This document shows positions 16,072-25,151 of a stretch of 64,000 nucleotides of DNA, piece after piece (position 1 is the stretch's first letter; each line of letters begins with the position of its first letter). Position numbers and translations under genes: made by a program. Origin of the DNA: Hyphomonadaceae bacterium (GTDB lineage: Bacteria; Pseudomonadota; Alphaproteobacteria; Caulobacterales; Aquidulcibacteraceae); assembly GCA_022841905.1 (NCBI GenBank), contig JALHQO010000006.1, positions 124,001 to 188,000 on the forward strand, in the 5' to 3' direction. The notes beneath the pieces are model-generated. The model ran no database searches and had not been told where the DNA came from. It worked only from the letters and a program-made list of their open reading frames with translations.

Positions 16072-16188
16072 CGCGCGCTCCGCTGTCGGGGAATGGAACA
16101 GCATAAATGATTCGAGCGCCGTCGAGGGGGTTCAAAGCCGTGCAAGAGGGCGCCATCTGGTGCACAACTTGAGCATGAGGGCGTTGTA

Positions 16189-18027
16189 ATGGCGGCGGAA
16201 GCGGTGGCGGACGGGGGATTGGGGCTGGAGCACGCGGTGGCGTTGCTGGCGACGGCTGTGGTGGCCGCACCTTTGTTTCGGCGTTTAGGCCTCGGTTCGG
16301 TGCTGGGTTACCTTGCGGCGGGCCTTTTGATCGGGCCCTTTGGCATCGGCCTTTTCCGCGATCCGGAGAACATTCTTCACGTCGCCGAACTGGGCGTCGT
16401 CATGTTTCTCTTTCTGATCGGCCTCGAAATGCGGCCACAGAAGTTGTGGGCGCTGCGCAAGGAGATTTTTGGCCTAGGCGCGGCGCAAGTGATCACGTGC
16501 GCGGTGCTGCTTTCGGTTGTGGGGATGGCTGCGGGCATTCATTGGGCCGCGGCGATCGTCGGCGCGAGCGGCTTTGTGCTCTCATCGACCGCCGTGATCA
16601 TGAAGATGATGGACGATGCCGGCGAAACCTCGAGCGAGGCGGGTCAGCGCAACGTCTCTATTCTGCTCTTCGAAGATCTGATGATCGTGCCGCTCCTGGC
16701 GCTGGTGACGGTGTTCGCTTCGATCATGGGCGTGCAAGCCGAAAACACGCGGCCGCTTTGGTTAAGCATCGGCATTGCTGCGGCGGCCGTCGGTGTGGTC
16801 TTTATCGCTGGGCGTTGGCTGCTCAATCCGTTCTTCGGGCTGCTCGCTCGCTCAGGCGCGCGCGAGGTGATGACGGCGGCGGCGTTGCTTGTGGTGCTGG
16901 GGACTGCGCTCTTCATGCAATGGGGCGGCCTCTCGATGGCGATGGGCGCCTTCCTCGCGGGCGTGCTGCTCTCGGACTCTGTGTTTCGCCATCAGCTCGA
17001 AGCCGACGTCGAGCCGTTTCGCGGCATTCTGTTGGCGCTTTTCTTCCTCAGCGTCGGCATGTCGCTCAATGTCACGACGGTGCTGACGGAATGGCAATTG
17101 ATCGCCGCCGGCGTAGCGGCGTTCATGCTGGTCAAGGCCTTCGGCATTTACGCGATCGCGCGGCTCTCGGGCGCGCCGCAGCACGAAGCGGTCAATCGCG
17201 CCGCGCTGTTTGCGCAGGGCGGTGAGTTCGCGTTCGTGCTTTATGCGGCCGCACTCACGGGCGGCGTGATGGACGCGCGCATCGCCGCGATCATGACCGC
17301 GATCGTCATAATCTCGATGGCGCTGACGCCGCTCGTTGTCTTGCTCTTGCATCGCTTCGCGCGCCCGCCCGAGGTCTCGCGCGACGGTGTTGAGGACGCG
17401 CGCGATCTTGAAGGCCGCGTGCTGTTCATCGGCTTCGGCCGCTTTGCGCAAGTCGTGAGTCAATCGCTTCTCGCGCGCGGCGTCGATATTTCGCTGATCG
17501 AGACCGACGTCGAGATGATTCAAGCCGCCGGCAATTTCGGCTTCAAAGTCTATTACGGTGACGGTGCGCGCCTTGACGTGCTGCGAGCCTCTGGCGCCGC
17601 AACCGCAGAGGCGATCCTCGTCTGCGTGGACAAGCCGGAGACGACCGACCGCATCGTCGCGCTGGTGAAGTCCGAGTTCCCGCATGCAAAGGTGTTCGCG
17701 CGCGCGTTCGATCGCGGTCATTCGATGCGTCTCGTGCAGGCGGGTGTCGACTATCAATTGCGCGAGTTGTTTGAATCGTCGCTGACGTTCTCGGGCGCTG
17801 TGCTGCGTGAGCTTGGCTTTTCGGACATGGAGATCGCCGAGACGATCGAAGACGTGCGCGAGCGCGATGCTGAACGCTTTGAGTTGCAGCTGGCGGGCGG
17901 CATCGAGGCGGGGCGGGCGCTGATGCGCAACAACACAGTGACGCCGCAGCCGACGCCGTTCACGAAGCCACGCCGCGAAGCCCAAGCGCTCAACGAGAAA
18001 GCCGCCGAAGCGATCGGCGACGATTGA
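16189..18027 (+). CDS. CPA2-family cation:proton antiporter with TrkA-N domain (Kef-like)
   Basis: A 612-residue membrane protein. Residues about 10-385 form a Na+/H+ exchanger domain with about 12 hydrophobic segments (GSVLGYLAAGLLIGPFGIG, FVLSSTAVIMKMM, GAFLAGVLLSDS, AALFAQGGEFAFVLY). Residues about 405-530 are a Rossmann RCK/TrkA-N domain with GFGRFAQVVSQSLLARGVDISLIETD and the GDGARLDVLRASGA loop. Kef-type members extrude K+ under NAD(H)/glutathione control. The cation is not provable from sequence. GAGG lies eight bases before ATG. It diverges from chpT, with 117 bases between starts. Confidence 0.92.
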   Translation: MAAEAVADGGLGLEHAVALLATAVVAAPLFRRLGLGSVLGYLAAGLLIGPFGIGLFRDPENILHVAELGVVMFLFLIGLEMRPQKLWALRKEIFGLGAAQVITCAVLLSVVGMAAGIHWAAAIVGASGFVLSSTAVIMKMMDDAGETSSEAGQRNVSILLFEDLMIVPLLALVTVFASIMGVQAENTRPLWLSIGIAAAAVGVVFIAGRWLLNPFFGLLARSGAREVMTAAALLVVLGTALFMQWGGLSMAMGAFLAGVLLSDSVFRHQLEADVEPFRGILLALFFLSVGMSLNVTTVLTEWQLIAAGVAAFMLVKAFGIYAIARLSGAPQHEAVNRAALFAQGGEFAFVLYAAALTGGVMDARIAAIMTAIVIISMALTPLVVLLLHRFARPPEVSRDGVEDARDLEGRVLFIGFGRFAQVVSQSLLARGVDISLIETDVEMIQAAGNFGFKVYYGDGARLDVLRASGAATAEAILVCVDKPETTDRIVALVKSEFPHAKVFARAFDRGHSMRLVQAGVDYQLRELFESSLTFSGAVLRELGFSDMEIAETIEDVRERDAERFELQLAGGIEAGRALMRNNTVTPQPTPFTKPRREAQALNEKAAEAIGDD

Positions 18028-18085
18028 CGTTGCGGCGCCGGGGCGTGGGCGCAAAAACCTGCTAATGAGCAGGAGAGGAAAGAAT

Positions 18086-19366
18086 ATGCGTTTCTTGGCC
18101 GCTAGCCTCTTTATACTTGCACTCGGCGCCTGCGCCACCGCGCCGCCGCAAAGCAGCGGCCTCGATCGCCTTGCTGAAGCTTATGTCCGCATGTCGCTCG
18201 AAATCGGCACGCACGAAGAAGGCTATATCGACGCGTATTACGGTCCGCCCGCGTGGAAGACTGAAGCCGAGGCAGCGCCGCGCTCAATCGATGAATTGCA
18301 AGCGGCGGCGGACGTGCTGCGCGCTGAACTCGACGCCGCCGCTTCGAGCGCCGATGCGCTCGCGCAACGGCGCGCACGAACGCTTTCTGCGTACGTCTCA
18401 AGCGCGCGCTTTCGTCTCGACATGATGGAAGGCGTGCGCGTTCCTTTTGTGGAGGAGGCGGAGCGCCTGTTCGCGTTGCGGCCGGAGCTTCGCCCGCTCA
18501 GCGCTTACGATGATGCGCTTGTACGCATAGACATGCTGATCCCCGGCGAGGGCCCACTGGCCGAGCGCGTCGCAGCCTATGCGGGTCGTTTTGTGGTGCC
18601 GACCGATCGCGCCGACGCCGTCATGCGCGCGGCTATCGATGAGTGCAGACGCCGCACGGCGGTGCATTTCGATCTGCCGGCGAACGAGCGTTTCGATTTC
18701 GAGTTCGTCACCGGCCAACCGTGGGGCGCGTACAACTGGTATCAGGGCGACAATCACAGCCTCATTCAAGTGAACACGACGCTGCCGCTGATGATCAACT
18801 CTGCTGTCGGCTACGGCTGCCACGAGGGTTATCCGGGTCATCACGTGCAGGGCATTTTTGCGGAGCGTTTGTATCGTGAGCAGGGCTGGGTCGAGTATTC
18901 GGTACTGCCGCTCTATTCGCCGATGGGTCCGCTGAATGAAGGCGCGGGCAATTACGGCGTAGACCTCGCGTTTCCAGAGGAAGAACGTGTCGCCTTCGAG
19001 ATGGCGGTTTTGTTTCCGTTGGCAGGTCTCGATCCAGCCGAAGCGCCCGTTTATTACGAACTGATGCACGCGATGAACGCGACTGCAGGCGCTGGCCGGA
19101 CGATCCAGGCAATGTATTTGGATGGCGAGATCGATCGCGAGCGCGCGATCGCATTGCTGCAGCACTATCGGCTGGCGTCGCGCGCTAGTGCTGAGCAGGC
19201 TTTGCGCTTCGCCGACACGTACCGCTCCTACATCATTAATTATTCAAGCGGTCAGGACATTGTGCGCGCATTTGTAGAGCGAGCGGGTGATACGCCCGCG
19301 GCGCGCTGGGGCGCGTATCGGCGTATCCTGACAGAGCCGACATTGCCGAGGGATTTGGTCGAATGA
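18086..19366 (+). CDS. DUF885-like lipoprotein, putative zinc metallopeptidase
   Basis: A 426-residue lipoprotein. The signal peptide ends in a lipobox (LALGAC, Cys17 or so). The YGCHEGYPGHHVQG segment is the HExxPGHH metal-binding motif of the DUF885 family, and a downstream glutamate lies in NEGAGNYGVDLAF. Family members are presumed zinc peptidases, mostly uncharacterised. ATG 18086 was chosen because it starts the signal peptide, with an AGGAG-rich leader just upstream (18071-18080). It overlaps the hydrolase gene by four bases (ATGA), so the two are co-translated. Confidence 0.83.
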   Translation: MRFLAASLFILALGACATAPPQSSGLDRLAEAYVRMSLEIGTHEEGYIDAYYGPPAWKTEAEAAPRSIDELQAAADVLRAELDAAASSADALAQRRARTLSAYVSSARFRLDMMEGVRVPFVEEAERLFALRPELRPLSAYDDALVRIDMLIPGEGPLAERVAAYAGRFVVPTDRADAVMRAAIDECRRRTAVHFDLPANERFDFEFVTGQPWGAYNWYQGDNHSLIQVNTTLPLMINSAVGYGCHEGYPGHHVQGIFAERLYREQGWVEYSVLPLYSPMGPLNEGAGNYGVDLAFPEEERVAFEMAVLFPLAGLDPAEAPVYYELMHAMNATAGAGRTIQAMYLDGEIDRERAIALLQHYRLASRASAEQALRFADTYRSYIINYSSGQDIVRAFVERAGDTPAARWGAYRRILTEPTLPRDLVE

Positions 19367-20340
19367 GTCATACGTTTAAAACCATCGAAACCAACGGCGT
19401 CAAAATTCGCGCCGCCGTGCAGGGCGAGGGCCCGCTTGTGGTGATGGTGCATGGCTTTCCGGAGTCCTGGTATTCGTGGCGCCATCAGATGGCGCCGCTG
19501 GCGGCGGCGGGGTTCACGGCATGCGCAATCGATGTGCGCGGCTATGGCGGCTCGGATAAACCGCATGCGGTGGAAGCATATTCGATGCAGGAACTCACGG
19601 CGGATGTCGCCGGTGTGATCAATGCGCTTTCGCCGAATGCGCCCGCCGTTGTGATGGGTCATGATTGGGGCGCGCCGATCGCTTGGCATACGGCGGTGTT
19701 GCATCCGGGCAAAGTACGCGGCGTCGCGGGGCTATCCGTGCCGTACTACGCGCTGCCGCCGGCGCCGCTCAATCACATCATCAAGGCGATGTGGACCGAT
19801 CAGGGCAAGTTTTTCTACATGGCGTACTTTCAAGACGAAGGCGTCGCCGAGGCAGAGTTCGAAGCCGATGTGCGCGGCGCGTTGCGCAAGCTCTACTTTG
19901 CAACGTCGGCAAATTCGGACGGGCGCTGGGGCTATATCGATAAACCGGCGGGTGAGCCGATGCTAGCCGGCCTCGATGACCCGAACCCGTTTCCGGCGTG
20001 GCTGTCTGAGGCTGACATCGATTATTATGTCGGGGAGTTTGAGCGCTCAGGCTTTCGCGGGCCGATCAATCGCTATCGCAACTTTGAGCGCGACTGGGCG
20101 ATGATGAACGCCGTCTCGGATCGCATCGTGCATCAGCCGTCGCTTTTCATTGCTGGGGCTCACGACATGGTGCTGAAAATGTTCGGCGATGGCGATCTGG
20201 CGGGGATCGAGGCGGGCTTGCGCGCCAACACCTCCGATCTACGCGGCGTGCACATCATTCCCGGCGTCGGCCATTGGACGCAGCAGGAAAAGCCGAAGGA
20301 GGCCACGGCGCTGCTGATCGATTGGCTGGCGACGCTTTGA
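19363..20340 (+). CDS. Alpha/beta hydrolase, epoxide-hydrolase-like
   Basis: A 325-residue hydrolase. HGFPESWYSWRHQ carries the HGxP oxyanion motif. The nucleophile is Asp101 in GHDWGAPIAW (aspartate rather than serine, as in epoxide hydrolases and haloalkane dehalogenases), the catalytic His is in GVGHWTQQEKP near 307, and the DVRGYGGSD strand precedes the cap. A Tyr-rich cap (FFYMAYFQ) fits the epoxide hydrolases, which open epoxides to diols. The natural substrate is unknown. It overlaps the DUF885 lipoprotein gene upstream. A repeated 'FRGPINRYRNFERDW' block is also typical of this group. Confidence 0.87.
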   Translation: MSHTFKTIETNGVKIRAAVQGEGPLVVMVHGFPESWYSWRHQMAPLAAAGFTACAIDVRGYGGSDKPHAVEAYSMQELTADVAGVINALSPNAPAVVMGHDWGAPIAWHTAVLHPGKVRGVAGLSVPYYALPPAPLNHIIKAMWTDQGKFFYMAYFQDEGVAEAEFEADVRGALRKLYFATSANSDGRWGYIDKPAGEPMLAGLDDPNPFPAWLSEADIDYYVGEFERSGFRGPINRYRNFERDWAMMNAVSDRIVHQPSLFIAGAHDMVLKMFGDGDLAGIEAGLRANTSDLRGVHIIPGVGHWTQQEKPKEATALLIDWLATL

Positions 20341-20449
20341 TCATAGGCAATGCCCATGGCGACCTGGCCTTATATCTATGGATGATTGAGTTGCCGCCGC
20401 GCTTGCGCGAAACCATATGAGCCGTACGGAATTGTCGAGGACGAGCCCC

Positions 20450-20923
20450 ATGCCGAAGACCCGTAACGATCTGCCGGACAATACCCGCAAGGCGATGATC
20501 GCTTTGCTCAATGCGCGTTTGATCGACGCGATCGACTTGCGCCTAGCCGTGAAGCAGGCGCACTGGAACGTGAAGGGGCCTAACTTCATCGCGCTGCATG
20601 AGCTGTTCGATCAGATTCAGGCGCGCGTCGACACGTTTGCGGATGACATCGCCGAACGCTCCGTCTCGCTGGCCGGCGTCGTGGCCGGCACGTCGCAAGC
20701 GGTGGCGAAGGGCTCGCAGCTCGATGCGTACCCGACCGACACAATCGACGAGAAGGCACATCTTCAGGCTTTGGCGGATCGCATCGCGGCTTTCGGCAAG
20801 TTGACGCGCGAAGCCATCGACGCGGCGGATGAAGCGGGCGACAAGAACACGGCCGATCTCTTCACCGGCATTTCGCGTCAGATGGATAAAGACCTATGGT
20901 TTATCGAAGCGCACTTGCAATAG
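20450..20923 (+). CDS. dps: Dps-family ferritin-like DNA-protection protein
   Basis: A 157-residue four-helix protein. The inter-subunit ferroxidase ligands are present with exact Dps spacing: His38 (KQAHWNVKGPNF), His50 (ALHELFD), Asp65 and Glu69 (DDIAERSV). Dps shells oxidise and store iron and shield DNA in starvation. ATG 20450 has GAGGA about eight bases upstream; the in-frame ATG at 20417 has no ribosome site. The gene's 3' end overlaps the next gene by 28 bases. Confidence 0.93.
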   Translation: MPKTRNDLPDNTRKAMIALLNARLIDAIDLRLAVKQAHWNVKGPNFIALHELFDQIQARVDTFADDIAERSVSLAGVVAGTSQAVAKGSQLDAYPTDTIDEKAHLQALADRIAAFGKLTREAIDAADEAGDKNTADLFTGISRQMDKDLWFIEAHLQ

Positions 20924-21390
20924 CGGCCGGGCTCGCCCTGGCGGCGTGCGGTCAAAGCGCTGAAGCGCCGGCGCCGGTCGAACAGCCGGCCGTTGTTGAT
21001 GCAGCGGTGGTGACGTGGACGTCGGTGTCGAGCGGCGAAGGCTCAGCGCTCGCTGCGCAAGATGCGGCTGGTAATGTCGTCCTCAATCTTGCGTGCCTCT
21101 ACGCGCCGGAGCGCATGCGCATCACGGTGGCGGGCTTCAACGCGATTAGCAGTGAAGAGCGTTTGTCGTTTGGTGCGGACGATGAACCGTTCGTGTTCGT
21201 CGCGCAGCTTCAGGAAGCGGGGCCTGGCGTAGCAGCGGAGCGGGAGGTTTCGCTTGATCTGGTCGAGCGCCTCGGCCGCGCGGAGACGGTTGCCGCGAAC
21301 TACGGCGCACAGAATGTCGGGCCGTTTCCGGCGCCGCCGACGGATCAAGTGGCGGCGTTCGCTACGGTCTGCCGTGAGATTGCGGGCTAA
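20896..21390 (+). CDS. Small lipoprotein, unknown
   Basis: A 164-residue protein with a lipoprotein signal peptide (LALAACGQ; the cysteine is about residue 18). The mature part is beta-rich, with two further cysteines (NLACLY and TVCREIAG, possible disulfide). The start lies inside the last 28 bases of dps in another frame; it is the only ATG that supplies the signal peptide, and no later ATG would. Translation is therefore probably coupled to dps. No family was recognised. The 3' end converges with, and overlaps by four bases, the decarboxylase gene. Confidence 0.7.
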   Translation: MVYRSALAIAAGLALAACGQSAEAPAPVEQPAVVDAAVVTWTSVSSGEGSALAAQDAAGNVVLNLACLYAPERMRITVAGFNAISSEERLSFGADDEPFVFVAQLQEAGPGVAAEREVSLDLVERLGRAETVAANYGAQNVGPFPAPPTDQVAAFATVCREIAG

Positions 21391-22787
21391 AGCCGCGCGG
21401 CGATTTCCGTGATGACGTCATAAGCGCTCATCACGTCATCTTCGGTGCACTCGAATTGGCCGACTTGGAAGCGGATGGCGACGGCGCCATCGACGCGCGT
21501 TTGCGTGAGATAGATGCGGCCGTCTGCGTTGATGGCTTCGACGAGTGCGAGATTGAGCTGATCGAGATCGGCGTGGGGCTTGGCGTAGCGGAACGAGAAA
21601 AGCGAATACGCGGGCTCGGTGACGATTTCGAAGCCAGGCGCGGTGCGCAATCTCTCGCACAGCTGCCGCGACCAAGCGATGTGATTGCGGATCATCGCGC
21701 GCAGGCCTTCGAGCCCGTAGGCGCGCAGCACGAACCACAGTTTCAGCGCCCGGAACTGCCGCCCCAGCGGCACGCCCCATTCGCTGTAATTCACAACTTC
21801 GCTCAAGCCGAGCGTATGCAGATAATCAGGCTTCGCCGCCAGCGTGCGCGTGAGGCTGGCGGGGTCGCGGACGAAATGTACGCTGCAATGCGTCTGCGCG
21901 CCGAGCCATTTGTGGGCGTTGACGACGATGGAGTCTGCATGCTCCGCCCCGGCCCACAGATGGCGTAGCTCAGGGCAAATCATTGCTGCACCGGCCCACG
22001 CAGCGTCGACATGGAGATAGAGATCGAACTGCTTCGCGATCGCTGCGAGTTCGGCGACGGGATCGGTCGCGCCGACGCCGGTGGCGCCGACATTGGCGAT
22101 GATGCCGGCGGGCAGATAGCCGGCGGCGAGGTCGGCGTGGATGAGTTGGCGCAGTGCTTCAGGATCGGCGCCGCGCAGCGGGCCTTTGATCGGGATGCGC
22201 ACGAGATTGTCTTGGCCAATGCCGGAAAACCAGATAGCGCGATCGATCGATGAATGCGCTTCGGCCGAGCAATAGACGCGCAAGCGCGGCGCGTCGAAGA
22301 GGCCTTTCGCGTTGCCTTCGTAGTTGAGCGCGCGTTCGCGCATGACGAGCACGGCGGCGAGCGTTGCCGTTGAGGCGGTGTCTTGGATGCAGCCTTGGAA
22401 GACCTCCGGCAGGCCGAAGGCTTGACGCAGCCAATCGACGGCGCGCGTCTCTAATTCTGTCGCGGCGGGCGAGGTTTGCCAGAGCATGCACACCGCGCCG
22501 ATGGCGTTGACGAGATGCTCGGCGATCAGTGAGGCGGGCGCGGAATTGGAGGGAAAGTACGCGAAGAAGCGTGGATGCTGCCAATGCGTCATGCCGGGAA
22601 CGATGTCGCGCTCGAAATCGGCGAACACTTGCTCGAACGTCTCGGCGTGTTCGGGCGGCGAGGGCGCGATTTTCGCGGCGATCTCGCCCGGCTGCACAGG
22701 CGGGCGCACCGGCATTTCGCGCAGCCGCGCGCGATAGTCGACGCCCCACTCAGCGGCCTTCACCGCCCATTTGCGAAAGTCTTGCAT
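21387..22787 (-). CDS. PLP-dependent aromatic-L-amino-acid decarboxylase-like (DDC, group II)
   Basis: A 466-residue protein. PLP lysine Lys293 is in NAHKWLG, the ring-nitrogen aspartate is Asp261 in LHVDAAWAG, and the aromatic stacking histidine is in SAEAHSSIDRA. The N-terminus (THWQHPRFFAYFPS) and QDTASTATLAAV block are those of bacterial DDC homologues, which remove CO2 from Tyr, Trp, Phe or DOPA-type substrates. The exact substrate is unknown. The length is normal. It is preceded 30 bases upstream by the DUF2188 gene on the same strand. Confidence 0.9.
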   Translation of the reverse strand: MQDFRKWAVKAAEWGVDYRARLREMPVRPPVQPGEIAAKIAPSPPEHAETFEQVFADFERDIVPGMTHWQHPRFFAYFPSNSAPASLIAEHLVNAIGAVCMLWQTSPAATELETRAVDWLRQAFGLPEVFQGCIQDTASTATLAAVLVMRERALNYEGNAKGLFDAPRLRVYCSAEAHSSIDRAIWFSGIGQDNLVRIPIKGPLRGADPEALRQLIHADLAAGYLPAGIIANVGATGVGATDPVAELAAIAKQFDLYLHVDAAWAGAAMICPELRHLWAGAEHADSIVVNAHKWLGAQTHCSVHFVRDPASLTRTLAAKPDYLHTLGLSEVVNYSEWGVPLGRQFRALKLWFVLRAYGLEGLRAMIRNHIAWSRQLCERLRTAPGFEIVTEPAYSLFSFRYAKPHADLDQLNLALVEAINADGRIYLTQTRVDGAVAIRFQVGQFECTEDDVMSAYDVITEIAARL

Positions 22788-22818
22788 GCGCCGCCCTTAG
22801 CACGAGCGGTGTCGCGCA

Positions 22819-23064
22819 TCAGGTCTTATCGACGATATCGACCTCGGGCCGGTCATCGCCGGACGACAGCTCATCGTGCCAGCGGCCGCGCTCGTCTTCC
22901 CATGAAATGCCGACCGTCTCGCCCGGCCGGCGCTGCTCCATCGCCACGCGCTTGGCGGCGTCATAGGCGGCGTCGTGGGTGGGGTAGGACTGCGAGATGG
23001 TGCCGTCGAGCTTGAACGCCCAGCCGCCATCGTGGGGAATGATTTCGTAAACAATCTTGGTCAT
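22819..23064 (-). CDS. DUF2188-like small protein
   Basis: An 81-residue acidic protein. The first 45 residues (IPHDGGWAFKLDGTISQSYPTHDAAYDAAKRVAMEQ) are the compact beta-beta-alpha unit of DUF2188, a small family of unknown function often linked to stress. The ATG has AGGAG seven bases upstream. It lies between the acyl-CoA ligase and the decarboxylase on the same strand, but a palindromic element separates it from the ligase, so it may start its own transcript. Confidence 0.72.
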   Translation of the reverse strand: MTKIVYEIIPHDGGWAFKLDGTISQSYPTHDAAYDAAKRVAMEQRRPGETVGISWEDERGRWHDELSSGDDRPEVDIVDKT

Positions 23065-23117
23065 GGGAAGGCTCCTCGGTTGAGAAGCTACGATGCGCCA
23101 GCCGGAACTCAAGACGT

Positions 23118-23213
23118 TATGGAGCGGGGCCCTCGCCCGCATTTGTACGAGATGACGGAACCCTTGCCTCGGTGTCTGCCACCGCATGCGGGCGAGGACG
23201 CCCGCGCTCCATA
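23118..23213. repeat. 96-base palindromic element downstream of the acyl-CoA ligase (copy C)
   Basis: TATGGAGCG...CCTCGCCCGCAT (from 23118) pairs with ATGCGGGCGAGG...CGCTCCATA (ending 23213), with a few unpaired bases, around a 45-base centre. It abuts the ligase stop codon and probably ends that transcript. Confidence 0.75.
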
Positions 23214-24962
23214 CTAAAACGCCGGCGCTTCGATTTGCTTCTTCAGTTCCTTCTTCATGATCTTGCCGTTGGCGTTGCGGGGCAGCGTTTCGGGCCAGAA
23301 GATCACTTCGACGGGGACTTTGAAGGCGGCGAGTTTTTGCGCCACGAAATGACGGAGCTCGTCGCTGGTGGCTGACATGCCGGGCTTCAGATAGACGACC
23401 GCGAGCGGTTCTTCGCCGAGCGTTTGGTGCGGCTTGCCGATGACGGCGGCGTCCATGACGGCGGCGTGATCGTAGAGCGCGTTCTCGACTTCGACGCAGT
23501 AGATGTTCTCGCCACCGCGGATCAGCATGTCCTTGGCGCGATCGACGATATAGACGAAGCCTTCGTCATCGATCTTGGCGAGGTCGCCGGTTTTGACCCA
23601 GCCGTCGATGAATGTTTCCGCCGTGGCTTGCTCGTTCTGCCAATAGCCGCGCACGACTATGGGGCCTTTGTACCAAAGCTCGCCGACTTCGCCGCGCGGC
23701 AACTCATTGCCTTTGTCGTCGACGATTTTCACTTCGCCGGTGGCGGAGGGCACGCCTGTGCTGGCGGGTTTGGCTTCGTAGTCTTCGCCGGTGTTGGAGA
23801 CGGCGGTGGCGGAGGTTTCCGTCATGCCCCAGCCTTGGCTGGGCGACGATTTGGGAAAGCGCGCTTTCAGTTGCTTCACCAGTTCAGGTGCGGCCGGCGC
23901 ACCGCCATATGCAACGCCTTCGATGGAGGAGAGGTCGAACTCATCGATGCGCGGGTGTTCGAGCACTTGCCAAGCAATCGTCGGCACGCCGCCGAAATGC
24001 GTCACGCGCTCGCGCTGCATCAGTTCGAGCGCCTGGTCGCAATCCCAGCGGCGCTGCATGACGACTTTGTTTCCCGCCATCAGCGACGGGATCATGATCG
24101 CGAAACACCCCGTTGCGTGGAAGAACGGCACCGAGATCAGGAACGCCTTTTGCGGCGCCGTCGGATCGGGCGCGGGCGGCGCTTCGCCGCGGCGCAGAAA
24201 AGCGCGCGCTTGCGAGGATGCCGAATTGAACATGTTGGAGATGATGTTGCGGTGAGAGATCACCGCGCCTTTGGGATGGCCGGTCGTGCCTGACGTATAG
24301 AAGATGGCGACATCATCGTCTGGCCCCATGGGGAGGTCGGGCGGCGCCACATCGCCGAAGGCCGCCCAGTCGGCGGTTGTGCCGACGACGCTTTCCATGC
24401 GCGACACGCGCGGATCGGCAATCTCCTCGCGCGAGCGCGAGACGTAGATTTTGCGCAAGTCCGGGCATTTATCGAGGTGCTCGCGCACGCGTTCGTAGCG
24501 CTCGACATCCATCACCGCGATCGAGCTGCCGGAATTGGTGAGCCCGTATTCGAGTTCCGAGCCTGTCCACCACGCATTTAGGGGGGTGATGATGGCGCCT
24601 GCCAAAACCGCACCAAAAAACGCCACCGGCCACTCGGGCAGGTTGCGCATGATGAGCGCCACCCGGTCGCCCGGCTTCACGCCGTCGGCGATCAATTGGT
24701 GGGCGAACTTGGCGGCGGCGGCGCGGAATTGGCCGATGGTGGCGCGCTCGTTCTCGTGGACGAGATAGTCGCGGCCCGCGAACATGGCCGAAATCGCAAA
24801 CACCTCACGCAGCGTCGGCGGGGCATTCTTCCACACTTTCATGCGGATGCCGCGCACATCGCCCTCGCCGACTTCGAGCATCGTGCCCGGCGCGGTCAGC
24901 AGCGCGTGCGCTTGCTCGATAGTCATAGCCGGATAGGCCGGCTTGGCGGCCGCTTCAGACAT
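23214..24962 (-). CDS. AMP-dependent acyl-CoA synthetase/ligase (ANL superfamily)
   Basis: A 582-residue adenylate-forming enzyme. The AMP-binding P-loop is FYTSGTTGHPKGAVIS. Further motifs are GWGMTETSA, the ELWYKGPIVVRGYW block, WVKTGDLAKIDDEGFVYIVDRAKDMLIRGGENIYCVEVE, and the C-terminal catalytic lysine in NANGKIMKKEL. It converts a fatty or aryl acid to its CoA ester via an acyl-AMP. The chain length or substrate is not determinable. ATG 24962 has GGGAGG five bases upstream; a TTG one codon earlier was rejected. A hinge and C-terminal domain of normal length are present. Confidence 0.92.
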   Translation of the reverse strand: MSEAAAKPAYPAMTIEQAHALLTAPGTMLEVGEGDVRGIRMKVWKNAPPTLREVFAISAMFAGRDYLVHENERATIGQFRAAAAKFAHQLIADGVKPGDRVALIMRNLPEWPVAFFGAVLAGAIITPLNAWWTGSELEYGLTNSGSSIAVMDVERYERVREHLDKCPDLRKIYVSRSREEIADPRVSRMESVVGTTADWAAFGDVAPPDLPMGPDDDVAIFYTSGTTGHPKGAVISHRNIISNMFNSASSQARAFLRRGEAPPAPDPTAPQKAFLISVPFFHATGCFAIMIPSLMAGNKVVMQRRWDCDQALELMQRERVTHFGGVPTIAWQVLEHPRIDEFDLSSIEGVAYGGAPAAPELVKQLKARFPKSSPSQGWGMTETSATAVSNTGEDYEAKPASTGVPSATGEVKIVDDKGNELPRGEVGELWYKGPIVVRGYWQNEQATAETFIDGWVKTGDLAKIDDEGFVYIVDRAKDMLIRGGENIYCVEVENALYDHAAVMDAAVIGKPHQTLGEEPLAVVYLKPGMSATSDELRHFVAQKLAAFKVPVEVIFWPETLPRNANGKIMKKELKKQIEAPAF

Positions 24963-25151
24963 CAATACCTCCCGCGCTCGGCGGCAAAGGCGCCGCCAGC
25001 GTCATTTTTGATTTCCGCTGTTGAAACACGCCAGCGCCCGCACCGCAACAGCAGGCACGGACAGAACTTTGCCGGAATTTAATGGTGGTTGTGACGAGCG
25101 CGAAGCTCGGGCAAGCATGTGCGGTCCTGAGCGGGACGGGAGACGCGCGAC

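Noticed and set aside
24963-24965. TTG start one codon before the acyl-CoA ligase ATG
   Set aside because: The ATG at 24962 has optimal spacing (five bases) to GGGAGG.
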